DNA of 58,383 nucleotides from Bradyrhizobium sp. Leo170 (GTDB lineage: Bacteria > Pseudomonadota > Alphaproteobacteria > Rhizobiales > Xanthobacteraceae): contig NZ_PSRR01000013.1 of assembly GCF_004296405.1 (NCBI RefSeq), forward strand, positions 1 through 58,383, written 5' to 3'. Both the position numbers and the translations under genes were made by a program. Every line of letters starts with the position of its first letter. Position 1 is the stretch's first letter. Below the pieces are notes generated by a model. That model did not search any database and was not told the origin of the DNA. It was given only the letters and a program-made list of their open reading frames with translations. Shown in pieces: positions 46,267-54,419 of this stretch.

Positions 46267-47244
46267 TCAAAGCTGTTTCTCAGAGCGAGATACAGTTGAG
46301 CGGCGGCTTGCGTTAGGACCAGTTTGCCCACCTGCCGTTCGAAGTGCCGGAGGCGCTGACGTGCCTGCTTGCGTCAGGAGCCATGCACGAAATGCCGAGA
46401 GCAGGGGATTGTCGGCTTTCTCTTCCGGGCAGGCGAAATAGTACGAGCCGACGCTTCTCAACGTGAGGCTCGACAGCACCTTCAGCTTGCCGGAGGTCAA
46501 CTGGTCGGAAATCAGGAATTCAGGAAGCAGGGCGACGCCAAGACCGGAGTTCGCTGCGCTGATCAAAGTGGATTGAATATCGAAGCGTGGCCCGCGGATC
46601 ACATTCGTGCCGCCGAGTTCCGCAGCATCGAACCAGCGACGCCATGCATCGGGTCGCGTGACCAGATGCAGAAGCCGCAATTCGGCAACCTCACTCGGTC
46701 GCAGTTCGGCGCGCTTGCCGATAAGCGTCGGCGATCCGACCGGCAGAAGAACTTCGTCGAAAAGATAGTCTGCTTGCGTGCCGGGCCAGTCCGGCTCACC
46801 GAAGTATAGCGCACCATCGAGCGCGGTCTCGCTGAAGAAGAAGCGCGTGTTGCGCGCACTCACGTTGACGGCAACGCCGGGATTCTGAGCATAGAAGTCC
46901 GGCAGGCGCGGAATGAGCCATTGGGTGCCGACGGTGGGCAGCACCGCGATGTCCAGAACCGTGCCGTCGGCCTCGTAGCCCATGATCTCGAGTGTATCGC
47001 GCTCGATCCGCTCGATCGTCTGCGCCACACGGGTGCTGTAGGCTGTTCCGGCACGCGTCAGGGTGATCCGCTTTTTGATCCGGTGGAAGAGTTTGACGCC
47101 GAGCTGCGTCTCCAGCTGCGCGATCTGGCGCGAGACCGCACTTCCGGTCAGCGCGAGTTCGCTGGCGGCACGCGTGACGCTGAGGTGCTTAGCAACCGCG
47201 CTGAAGGCCATCAGCGCGCCGAGGCTGGGTATTCTGCGGCGCAT
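46267..47244 (-). CDS. LysR-family regulator (GcvA-like)
   Basis: A 325-residue regulator. The N-terminal DNA-binding part reads FSAVAKHLSVTRAASELALT, then GSAVSRQIAQLETQLGVKLF, the usual helix-turn-helix. The effector domain has VLDIAVLPTVGTQWLIPRLP and SGLGVALLPEFLISD, as in the GcvA/AmpR branch. The last 30 residues are Ser/Arg-rich and likely disordered. It is divergent from the cupin-monooxygenase genes, which it probably controls. Confidence 0.9.
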   Translation of the reverse strand: MRRRIPSLGALMAFSAVAKHLSVTRAASELALTGSAVSRQIAQLETQLGVKLFHRIKKRITLTRAGTAYSTRVAQTIERIERDTLEIMGYEADGTVLDIAVLPTVGTQWLIPRLPDFYAQNPGVAVNVSARNTRFFFSETALDGALYFGEPDWPGTQADYLFDEVLLPVGSPTLIGKRAELRPSEVAELRLLHLVTRPDAWRRWFDAAELGGTNVIRGPRFDIQSTLISAANSGLGVALLPEFLISDQLTSGKLKVLSSLTLRSVGSYYFACPEEKADNPLLSAFRAWLLTQAGTSAPPALRTAGGQTGPNASRRSTVSRSEKQL

Positions 47245-47277
47245 AGTTCATTCCAAAAACGCAAGACGTCCGCAGAT

Positions 47278-47320
47278 TAAATTGTTTGCACGCCTAAACA
47301 CAAGGCAACAAACTCGCGCG
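47278..47320. promoter_or_regulatory. Candidate LysR operator region
   Basis: An AT-rich stretch with TTGTTTGCACGCCTAAACA and nearby AACAAAC, giving GTTT/AAAC half sites, in the gap between the LysR start and the cupin gene. The spacing does not fit T-N11-A exactly, so this is a weak call. Confidence 0.3.
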
Positions 47321-47446
47321 GATGACGAAAGTCAATTGAGCGGCGGCCTCTATCAACGCCGCGCCCATCAATGGCGTTGGGAATTTCAGACTGCAGCGCC
47401 AGCCAACCTGCAGGCGCTTCAACGATCAACTTCAAGGAGAATATCC

Positions 47447-47833
47447 GTGGCGGTCAACAAATTGCATGACGAGTTCCACACGCTCGACATGGAGAGCGGC
47501 TGGCAGCTGCCCCAGGGCTACGATCCCAAGTCGGGCGCGCTGGAGAAGATTTTGTCCGGATCGCTGGACACCGCGAACAAGCGCGGTAGCCGGACGCGAT
47601 TGCTGAAATTCCCTCCGGGCCTATTCACCAAGCAACCGATCGTTCACGACCACTGGGAAGAAGTCTTTCTGGTCTCCGGCGACCTGATCGTTGGCAATGA
47701 CGTGAACGGGCAAGGCGGCACGCCGTTTGCTGGACACACCTACGCCGTCAGGCCGCCGGGCGCGTGGCACGGTCCGTTCAAATCTGAAGGCGGCTGCCTG
47801 CTTCTCGAAATGCACTACTACGATCCCGCCTGA
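47447..47833 (+). CDS. Cupin-domain protein (ChrR-like)
   Basis: A 128-residue single-domain cupin. The metal site is suggested by VHDHWEEVFLVSGDLIVG and by YAVRPPGAWHGPFKSEGG, which supply His, His, Glu and His. The start is GTG at 47447 after AAGGAGA, giving MAVNKLHDEFHTLDM. Small cupins of this type act as dioxygenases, isomerases or sensors. Here it leads a group with a flavin monooxygenase, so a role in ring or side-chain catabolism is inferred. Confidence 0.82.
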   Translation: MAVNKLHDEFHTLDMESGWQLPQGYDPKSGALEKILSGSLDTANKRGSRTRLLKFPPGLFTKQPIVHDHWEEVFLVSGDLIVGNDVNGQGGTPFAGHTYAVRPPGAWHGPFKSEGGCLLLEMHYYDPA

Positions 47834-47921
47834 CAGCGGCAGACGCATTGACTGGCGGCCTCCTTCGCGGAGACGCCGATGAGAGCCGATGCTCGAAATT
47901 TCTGCAAGAGGTCTGGATACA

Positions 47922-49145
47922 ATGAGTAATGCGAAGCCTCCCGTCATCATCGCTGGGGCAGGGCCGGTGGGCATGGTGGCAGCGGCAGATATGGTGCGAC
48001 AGAACATCCCGGTTCTGGTGCTGGAGAAGAACGACCAACTGAGCAGCGAATCGCGCGCATCGACGTTCCATCCGCCCACGCTGGACATGCTCGATGATCT
48101 CGGTTTCGCCAGCACCCTGATTGCGCAGGGCCTGAAGGCGCCGACTGTTCAATACAGCTCGTCCGAAGACGGCGTGCTCGGGACGTTCGACTTCGCAGCG
48201 ATTTCCGATCTGGTGCGGCATCCGTTCCGCCTGCAGGCCGAGCAGTTCAAGCTAACGCGCATCATTTTGGATGCTTTGTCCGGCAACCCGCTGTTCTCGA
48301 TCGCGTTCGGCAGCGAGGTCAAATCCGTCGAGCAGACGAGCGATGCCGTCAAGGTAGTGGTCGGAGCCCAGGGGCGCGACACCATGCATGAATGCGCCTG
48401 GCTGATCGGCGCCGATGGCGCGAACAGCATCGTACGCCGCAGCCAGGACATCAAATTCGAGGGCTTCACCTGGCCCGAGCGCTTTCTGGTGATGACAACT
48501 CCGGTCGATTTCACGGTGCTTCGCCCGGGTGTGTCGTCGGTCAGCTATGTCGCCGATCCCGAGCGCTGGTACTTCCTTCTCCGCATCCTCGGAGCGTGGC
48601 GCGTGATGATGCCAGTGGCTGCGGAAATCTCCGATGCCGAGGCGCTCTCCGAAGACTATGTGACGGCGTCGATCCGGCGGATCGTTCCCGCCGAGATGGA
48701 AGCCCCCATCCTCCACACGACGTTGTATCGTGTGCATCAGCGCGTCGCCGCGAACTTCCAGAAAGGTCGCACCTTCCTGGCTGGCGACGCCGCCCATATC
48801 AACAATCCGCTCGGCGGCATGGGCATGAATGGCGGCATTCACGACGCATTGAACCTGACGGCGAAGTTGGGTTCGGTCATCAATGGTACGGCCAATGAGC
48901 GTGTTCTCGCCGACTACGATCTGCAGCGTCGTACGGTCACGATGCAGGCCATTCAGGGCGACACCATTCGCAACAAGAAGAATCTCGAGGCGAAAGATGA
49001 AGCCGACCGCGCGCGTTTCCGCGACGACATTCGCGCCGCGGCCGCCGATCCAGAAAAGGGACGAGCGCTCTTGCGCCGAATTGCAATGCTAGACTCGCTC
49101 GAGCGTGCAGCTTCGCTGCATGTCGCCGCGGCCCACCAGGGGTGA
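47922..49145 (+). CDS. FAD-dependent monooxygenase (aromatic hydroxylase family)
   Basis: Flavoprotein hydroxylase of 407 residues using NAD(P)H and O2. The three family marks are present: IIAGAGPVGMVAAADMV (FAD ADP-binding), CAWLIGADGANSIVRRS (the DG motif) and FLAGDAAHINNPLGGMGMNG (the GD motif). The start at 47922 (MSNAKPP) has AGAGG upstream; an ATG at 47889 is an alternative. The C-terminal thioredoxin-like extension of phenol hydroxylases is missing. Substrate unknown, likely aromatic. Confidence 0.88.
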   Translation: MSNAKPPVIIAGAGPVGMVAAADMVRQNIPVLVLEKNDQLSSESRASTFHPPTLDMLDDLGFASTLIAQGLKAPTVQYSSSEDGVLGTFDFAAISDLVRHPFRLQAEQFKLTRIILDALSGNPLFSIAFGSEVKSVEQTSDAVKVVVGAQGRDTMHECAWLIGADGANSIVRRSQDIKFEGFTWPERFLVMTTPVDFTVLRPGVSSVSYVADPERWYFLLRILGAWRVMMPVAAEISDAEALSEDYVTASIRRIVPAEMEAPILHTTLYRVHQRVAANFQKGRTFLAGDAAHINNPLGGMGMNGGIHDALNLTAKLGSVINGTANERVLADYDLQRRTVTMQAIQGDTIRNKKNLEAKDEADRARFRDDIRAAAADPEKGRALLRRIAMLDSLERAASLHVAAAHQG

Positions 49146-49245
49146 TCAGCAATTCTCTCTTAGACGATGTCGACGGTAACCGGCTTATCGGCCGGGTAAG
49201 AACCACGTCAGTGGAAGCACCAGTGAACTTGGAGGAGTCAATGCC

Positions 49246-50277
49246 ATGGTTCCCAAGATGTCATGCAGGATGTTCAGAATGCGAAGCAATGATCTACTGA
49301 TGAAGTGGGCGACGTTTATTTTGGCGGCACTGCTATCGCCAGCATCCTTCGGGGTGCCCGGCGCGGCAGCGGCTGGATTTCCTGAAAAGATGATTACGAT
49401 TGTCGTCCCGTATCCTGCCGGAAGCACCGCCGACGCGATTCCACGATTGGTGGGTCCGTTGATGTCCAAGTCGCTCGGTGTTCCCGTGATCATCGAAAAT
49501 CGCGGCGGCGCAAACGGGTCGATCGGGGCGGTTCGCGTCGCTTCCTCACCAGCGGATGGCCACACGCTTCTGCTTGCGACGACTGGCATGCTTACAATCA
49601 ACCAATGGATCTATGAAAAGCCGACGTACAATCCTGAAAAGGATTTCACGCCGATCACCAATGGCGCTTCGACGCCGAACATCATCGTCGTCAATCCGTC
49701 GGTCAAGACAAGCTCGCTGAAGGAATTGGTGGCGCTGGCCAAAGCTGAGCCTGGCAAGCTGACATTTGCTTCGGCCGGCAACGGGAGCACGAGCCACCTG
49801 TGTGGGGAGACGTTGAAGGTGCTCGAAGACATTGCTGCCGTTCACATACCGTACCAAGGAGCAGCTCCAGCACTCCAGGATGTTGTCGGTGGTCAAGTTT
49901 CTATGATGTGCGACAACCTATCGAATGTCGTCCAGCAGGTGCAGAGCGGAGCGCTGAGGCCAATTGTCGTGACCGCGCTTGAACGAAGCAAGCAGCTACC
50001 CGATGTGCCGACGTCCCCGGAAGCAGGATCACCTGATCTCCTCGCAGGCAACTGGTACGGCTTTGTTGCTCCATCGGCGACCCCAAAGCACGTGATCGAG
50101 AAGCTCAACAAGTCCATCGTGGAGGCCTTGCGAGATTCGACCGTCTCAGCTCGTCTGGAAGGCCTTGGTTTGACCGTGATCGCTGATGAGCCCGCCAAGT
50201 TCGGAGAAACCATCGCAAAGGATTCTGCACGGATGGAAAATATTGTAAAGCGTGCAAAAGCAAAGGTTTTCAACTGA
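49246..50277 (+). CDS. Bug/TctC-family tripartite tricarboxylate binding protein
   Basis: Periplasmic binding protein, 343 residues. A longer N-terminus leads into a signal peptide (KWATFILAALLSPASFGVPG, cut after AAA); an internal start near 49279 is possible. The family marks are ITIVVPYPAGSTADAIPRLV and VIIENRGGANGSIGAVRVAS in the ligand loop. Bug proteins bind organic and aromatic acids. The TctA/TctB membrane partners are not in the window, so it may share them. It fits as the uptake or sensing arm of the monooxygenase group. Confidence 0.9.
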   Translation: MVPKMSCRMFRMRSNDLLMKWATFILAALLSPASFGVPGAAAAGFPEKMITIVVPYPAGSTADAIPRLVGPLMSKSLGVPVIIENRGGANGSIGAVRVASSPADGHTLLLATTGMLTINQWIYEKPTYNPEKDFTPITNGASTPNIIVVNPSVKTSSLKELVALAKAEPGKLTFASAGNGSTSHLCGETLKVLEDIAAVHIPYQGAAPALQDVVGGQVSMMCDNLSNVVQQVQSGALRPIVVTALERSKQLPDVPTSPEAGSPDLLAGNWYGFVAPSATPKHVIEKLNKSIVEALRDSTVSARLEGLGLTVIADEPAKFGETIAKDSARMENIVKRAKAKVFN

Positions 50278-51316
50278 TGCTGTCGATCAGAAGGCACCGA
50301 TGATCCCGCTGAGAAGCGCTTTCAGCACGAAGACGTAGGCTGCCGCTACAGCACCCAACGCCTGCAACCCGCCTCTCGCCCACAGAAACGTGTGTGTGCC
50401 CAAACCGCTATGGGTGCCTGAAGCGGATGGGGACGACCTTTGTGAGCGGGTGGTGAGAGCTGTCAAAGGCGGCTTGTGGTCGCACCAACAGCGAGCAGGG
50501 TTGTTTGTTCGGGTTTGTCTCGAACGGTAGCGAGATGGTGCCCCTGGCCGGCAGTCGCCTATTCCCATAACCTTCTGAATTTAAGGTCATTTTATCCGTC
50601 AATCGCTGCCGATACCAGCAGAAATACCAGCAAGATGACGCGCGGTATCAGCTCGCAAAAATAAAACAGCAGGCGCCTCGGCAGCAGACACGGTCCATGC
50701 GGTTCTTGCTCCACAATCGGCCGACTGGAATCGAACCCCGGCTCAGACTCGAAAACTTTGGAGGAGGCAGGCGAGCGCCCACTCAGCAGCTTTCAGTCTT
50801 CTTCGAAGTGGAATGATTGAAAATCGTGGATTTGACTCTCACTCTCTCCGCTATCGCACGATCTGGCACGCCGAACTACTATTTGGCGCGATCCGCAACC
50901 TGTCATTTTCAGGTTACGTCGGCATCGAGAAGCTAAGCTCAAACGGACGATGGATGCGAGCGAACCACACTCGGGTTCGAAGACGTATTTCGATTATTTA
51001 TCGACCCACGATATTCGGATTAAGTGAAAGAAAGTTACATTGAGTGAGCCAGCGGTAACCTGCCCGACTACGGCGAGCTGGTCCATGTTGAACGGCTTTG
51101 AGAGCAAATTCGTCCCAACATCGAGCGTCCCATAGTGAACGATAGCATTCCGAAAGCCCGTCGTACATAGACTCTCCAGTCTTGGCCGCAGCTAAACGGC
51201 TGCATCAGCCGACTGCCGCCCGGGTCGTACCCGGCTTAACCAATTCAGTGAGGAGCAGTGTAACGTCTCAGTAACGGCTTGGCTGGCTGACGTTCAGTAT
51301 GGCCAAAATTGGTAAT
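50278..51316. other. Gene-poor, AT-richer gap
   Basis: About 1 kb with no convincing gene. Short frames on both strands lack conserved content. At 50727-50740 the minus strand has GGGGTTCGATTCCAG, which looks like a tRNA T-loop, but no tRNA folds around it. TACCAGCA-type short repeats occur near 50610-50635. The composition changes here from catabolic genes to the unusual cluster, so it may be an island edge. Confidence 0.5.
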
Positions 51317-51706
51317 TTATCTAACTGTCCACTTACCTGTTTTGACCGTGCCAACAAAGTGAGCGTCTCCTGTGGCACCCGCGCCCGACTCGCCAGGAAT
51401 CAAATTATAAAAGAATGCTTCGACTTCATTTCCTGTCGTGCCAACAAGTAAGCCCGTTCCTTTGACGGCGAAGCCAGGGACTACATTAGTTCCTGCCTTG
51501 TATCGTCCGCTTCTGGCCTTAAGTAGGTCCCCGTTTCCACCGTTTGTACCCGCCCACGTTCCAGCATCTGTGTTCAGAACCACGGAAGCCGTTTCACCGC
51601 TTGTACCCGTTAAGCGAAGTGTTACGTCCGCGGCCGACGCCGGTAGAACAGAAAAGAAAAGACAAACGGCTCCGAAGGCATAGTTTGCAAAAGATCGTAC
51701 GAGCAT
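51317..51706 (-). CDS. Small secreted hypothetical protein
   Basis: A 129-residue protein with a signal peptide (MLVRSFANYAFGAVCLFFSV ... ASA). The mature part is rich in Gly, Thr and Val (VTLRLTGTSGETASVVLNTD), probably all-beta. Not recognised. It lies about 270 bases beyond the amidase gene on the same strand. An immunity role is conceivable by position alone, but it does not look like the helical Tai4 immunity family. Confidence 0.65.
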   Translation of the reverse strand: MLVRSFANYAFGAVCLFFSVLPASAADVTLRLTGTSGETASVVLNTDAGTWAGTNGGNGDLLKARSGRYKAGTNVVPGFAVKGTGLLVGTTGNEVEAFFYNLIPGESGAGATGDAHFVGTVKTGKWTVR

Positions 51707-51976
51707 GACACCCTCCGTTTGATGCTACTAAGCAGGAAAAATGCAATCCTACTAGCGCTGGAAGCGAGACGTATGGTCCGAGGATAAATCTTGCAGCGAA
51801 GTTTGTTCACGAGTCCGCCTTGCGTTGCATCCCTGTGAAACAGATGTAACGCACGCACGGTAACGGAGCGCGATTCGCCTTCTGCGCCGACTCCTAGCAG
51901 AGCTGCATCGTTGACGGTGTCGTGCCCTGCCGCCGACGTCTCTCATCTTGCACCAAACGGGCTCGCTCGCTTAGGA

Positions 51977-52471
51977 CTAGCCAAGCTGCCAGAACCAGAT
52001 CGTGGTTGCATCGGCGTATGTTGCATGCACTCCCTTGGTCCCGTCCCACAGATCGATGTGACCGGTGACCGTAAAAACCTTTGCAAAGTCGCTAGGTGCG
52101 CCTTCGGCCCGCGCCGCCTTTTCATAGATCGACGTGAGCGCCAAGCCGCCTTCAAAAAAGACGATCCCTTTCCAGGAAGGCCGGTTTGCCCATGTCGAAG
52201 CGTCGATCTTCCCGCCGTTCTGCGCCCTGGTGACGCGCGCCATCCCGTCCGCATTGCGGACGCGCTTGTGATCGCAGTAGTTCACATTGTCGGCAGCGGG
52301 AAGGTTATAGCCGGCCTTTATGATCGCGTCGGAGAGGTTTAGTGCACAGCAATGCACCAGAACCGTCTTGCAGCCTTCGGGATGGTTATAGGTGCAACCC
52401 GAAGTGCTGCACCCATTCTCGCCAAACTGGGCGAGAACCTTGCTGTATTGCCAATCCTGCGTTGAACTCAT
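51977..52471 (-). CDS. Tae4-like peptidoglycan amidase (NlpC/P60-type effector)
   Basis: A 164-residue protein resembling type VI amidase effector Tae4, which cuts the D-Glu to meso-DAP bond of peptidoglycan. Candidate active residues are Cys42 in HCCALNLSDAIIKAG and His138 with Asp140 in VTGHIDLWDGT; the end TTIWFWQLG also fits the family. No signal peptide is seen, so secretion would need a dedicated machine; no T6SS gene is in the window. It contains several extra Cys (residues 21, 26, 34). It lies 42 bases after the protease gene. Confidence 0.75.
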   Translation of the reverse strand: MSSTQDWQYSKVLAQFGENGCSTSGCTYNHPEGCKTVLVHCCALNLSDAIIKAGYNLPAADNVNYCDHKRVRNADGMARVTRAQNGGKIDASTWANRPSWKGIVFFEGGLALTSIYEKAARAEGAPSDFAKVFTVTGHIDLWDGTKGVHATYADATTIWFWQLG

Positions 52472-52513
52472 CCTCTGTCCTTCCTGCGATCTTGTCTCGA
52501 TTGGCCGGCGCCG

Positions 52514-53290
52514 CTAGTGCCGACAATTCGCCACGCCGGCATCCAGTCCGCAGATCTTGTTGCCGGTCGTTGCGCTCCAAGTCTTGATGAAACTGGCATC
52601 GTCGGCCGTCATCACACTGCTGAGGCGCGAAATTTTCGTCGCCGGCACCCTTGGACTCATTCACTCCGAACACGACCGCGTTGACGGATCCACCATGACA
52701 TACCCCGCCCCGCCACTGTCGCCACCGCATAGTTTCGCGCCGCCCTGCACCTCGTAGCGGTTGTCGGCCACCGGCAATCCCTTTACCGTCGCGCTTCCGA
52801 CGTACAACGTATCGCTGACCGGTCCGCCCTCGATCAAACAACCGTAGCCCAGAAGAACGACGCTGGTGCCCACCTTCACCGTCGCAGGATTGGTGTTCAA
52901 GACCTCGTATTTGAGATTGGGCGCGGTGATCGCGCCAGACGACCCGCACATTGCAATGTCGGCCGTCGTGTCGGCCGGATACTTCGGATTCGATTGGCAT
53001 TTCAGAGCCAATGTCTGATTGTTGATCAGAACCTCTCCGTTTGTGGTTCCGTCAAGACAATGCGCGGCTGTCATGATCGCCTTGGGTCCAACAACGGTGG
53101 CCGTGCAACGTTTCGGTGCATCGAAGATCAGCGTCGCGGACCAAAGATTGGGATCGGCCGGCGCGCCGCCGACGATGAACGGCGCGAGCGATGCAGATGG
53201 CTCGATTTCCTTTAGTTTGAAGTCAGCTTGTGCGCTTGCCGTGCCCCAGCTGACAAGCACGATCGCCATCAAAATCACTCGCTTCAACAT
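52514..53290 (-). pseudogene. Secreted trypsin-like serine protease with two compensating frameshifts
   Basis: S1-family protease, about 258 residues. A signal peptide (MLKRVILMAIVLVSWGTASA) and GGAGG-type ribosome site support the ATG at 53290. The catalytic triad is intact: His in MTAAHCLDG, Asp in TADIAMCGSS, Ser in CGGDSGGAGYV. After YVMVDPS the frame runs into a stop near 52675. The next frame reads VNAVVFGVNESKGAGDENFA, and the first frame then resumes SRLSSVMTADDASFIKTWSA to TAG at 52514. Two indels about 75 bases apart thus cancel out. Whether the protein is made is open. Confidence 0.75.
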
Positions 53291-53312
53291 GCAGTATCTC
53301 CTCCTGCAGGCG

Positions 53313-53454
53313 TCAGAAATTGCCGCCGTAGATCAGCGTGTGTTCGTCACCGGATCCGTAAACGATCTCACCTGTAATGCAGCGGCGAGAACTTGAACAT
53401 TTCCCAGTATGATTCGCCGACATCGGAAAAGGGCAAAGAGATCTCCTCGACCAT
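53313..53454 (-). pseudogene. Tiny frameshifted ORF downstream of soxZ-like gene
   Basis: Three bases after the soxZ-like stop, ATG 53454 opens MVEEISLPFSDVGESYWEMF and stops at 53368. In the next frame ITGEIVYGSGDEHTLIYGGN ends at 53313. Together they would give about 46 residues. Both pieces look like coding sequence, but the case is thin. Position suggests a third gene of the carrier operon. Confidence 0.35.
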
Positions 53455-53457
53455 TCG

Positions 53458-53760
53458 CTACGTCACTATGATTTGCTCCTCGGCAACGATCTTGGTTCCT
53501 CCCTCATCGGTCCAGATGAAACGAAGGCGCAAGGTTCCGGTGGCCTGCGGCTTGAACTTGAACCGCATGTACGGGTTGGCGGAAATCGCCGCTGTCAGGT
53601 CGGCTGAGAAAATCTCCGCGCCACCGGCCTCGCAGCTGAACTTCTTCAGGATGGAGCGCGAGCCGGCCTCCATCAGATTCGAAACCAGCGCCCGCACCTC
53701 GACGACATCGCCTTGCGGCACCGTCCTCTTGTCTATCCTGATGCGCGGCTTGGGTGTCAT
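53458..53760 (-). CDS. SoxZ-like sulfur-carrier subunit
   Basis: A 100-residue protein of the SoxZ family: PKPRIRIDKRTVPQGDVVEV, ALVSNLMEAGSRS, KKFSCEAGGAEIFSADLTAA, ISANPYMRFKFKP. In thiosulfate oxidation SoxZ pairs with SoxY, which carries the sulfur on a C-terminal Cys. The gene starts three bases after the SoxY-like stop. No soxA, B, X, C or D gene is in view, so this pair is probably not a standard Sox pathway. Confidence 0.83.
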   Translation of the reverse strand: MTPKPRIRIDKRTVPQGDVVEVRALVSNLMEAGSRSILKKFSCEAGGAEIFSADLTAAISANPYMRFKFKPQATGTLRLRFIWTDEGGTKIVAEEQIIVT

Positions 53761-53763
53761 GCC

Positions 53764-54213
53764 TCACACGCACCCCGTCTTGGCCACCGTCACCTTCTCG
53801 GTGGCCGCATAGCACGAGCGGTCGTTCAGCCGCGCGACAGCCGTCACGTGCTGCTCGCCCGCGGCCAGCCTGATCCTAGTCGTCGCCTCGACCACGCTCA
53901 TCGGAAAAAAGTGGAAGGTGACGATCGCCGGCTTCTCGTTGCCGTCAGCTACCACGAGCACGTCCGTTACGTAGGCGCCCGGCGGAACGTCGACCGAGAC
54001 GCTCACCTCGACCGCGCTGCCCTCTTCGGTCGCGGGCGGCAGCCCCAGTTTCACCCGGCCGACAACCGGTGTTTTGCCATCGGCAAATTGCCCGATCAGC
54101 AGGTTGACCGCAGCTTGATCGGCGTGCGCGACGGCTGATCGTCCCAGCACGGCCATGCCTAGCGCGCCAAGGAAGGCCGACAGTTTCTGGCGGCGGGTCA
54201 AATATAGCGCCAC
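53764..54213 (-). CDS. SoxY-like sulfur-carrier subunit with atypical C-terminus
   Basis: A 149-residue protein of the SoxY family. The start is GTG 54213 after GGGGGAG, giving MALYLTRRQKLSAFLGALGM with a twin-arginine-like signal cut after AHA. The core reads VSVSVDVPPGAYVTDVLVVA and VTFHFFPMSVVEATTRIRLA. True SoxY ends GGCGG, with the Cys that holds the substrate; here the end is VTVAKTGCV, so one Cys is kept but the flexible Gly arm is not. It is followed directly by the soxZ-like gene and is divergent from the large Tat protein. Confidence 0.8.
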   Translation of the reverse strand: MALYLTRRQKLSAFLGALGMAVLGRSAVAHADQAAVNLLIGQFADGKTPVVGRVKLGLPPATEEGSAVEVSVSVDVPPGAYVTDVLVVADGNEKPAIVTFHFFPMSVVEATTRIRLAAGEQHVTAVARLNDRSCYAATEKVTVAKTGCV

Positions 54214-54419
54214 ACGACTCCCCCAGGGCGGCGAGCGATTTTGTCGCAGCCCAATAAATGCGCGACCGGCTTTTATGATGCCCACTGAATATTTCGAATT
54301 CGAGAGGGCGAACCTCAGATAGCGCAATAAGTTGTGGACAACTGGGTATGCAACGCAGTCCTGCGCGACGGCTGCGGGGTTTGCCATTTTACTGGCGGGG
54401 TTCTGGGGGGGCGGACCAC
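54214..54419. promoter_or_regulatory. Divergent promoter region
   Basis: About 200 bases between the soxY-like gene and the large Tat protein, AT-richer than the flanks (CCAATAAATG, TTTTATGATG, AATATTTCGAATTCGA). It must hold the promoters for both sides. TTCGAATTCGA is a short dyad. No exact consensus is claimed. Confidence 0.45.

Noticed and set aside
50700..50790. Possible tRNA on the minus strand
   Set aside because: Only a T-loop-like GTTCGATTCC is present; the flanking bases do not form a five-base T stem, and no acceptor, D or anticodon arm can be drawn.
50813..51043. Open frame of 76 residues in the AT-richer gap
   Set aside because: No ribosome site and no recognisable content; the surrounding DNA has no coding pattern.
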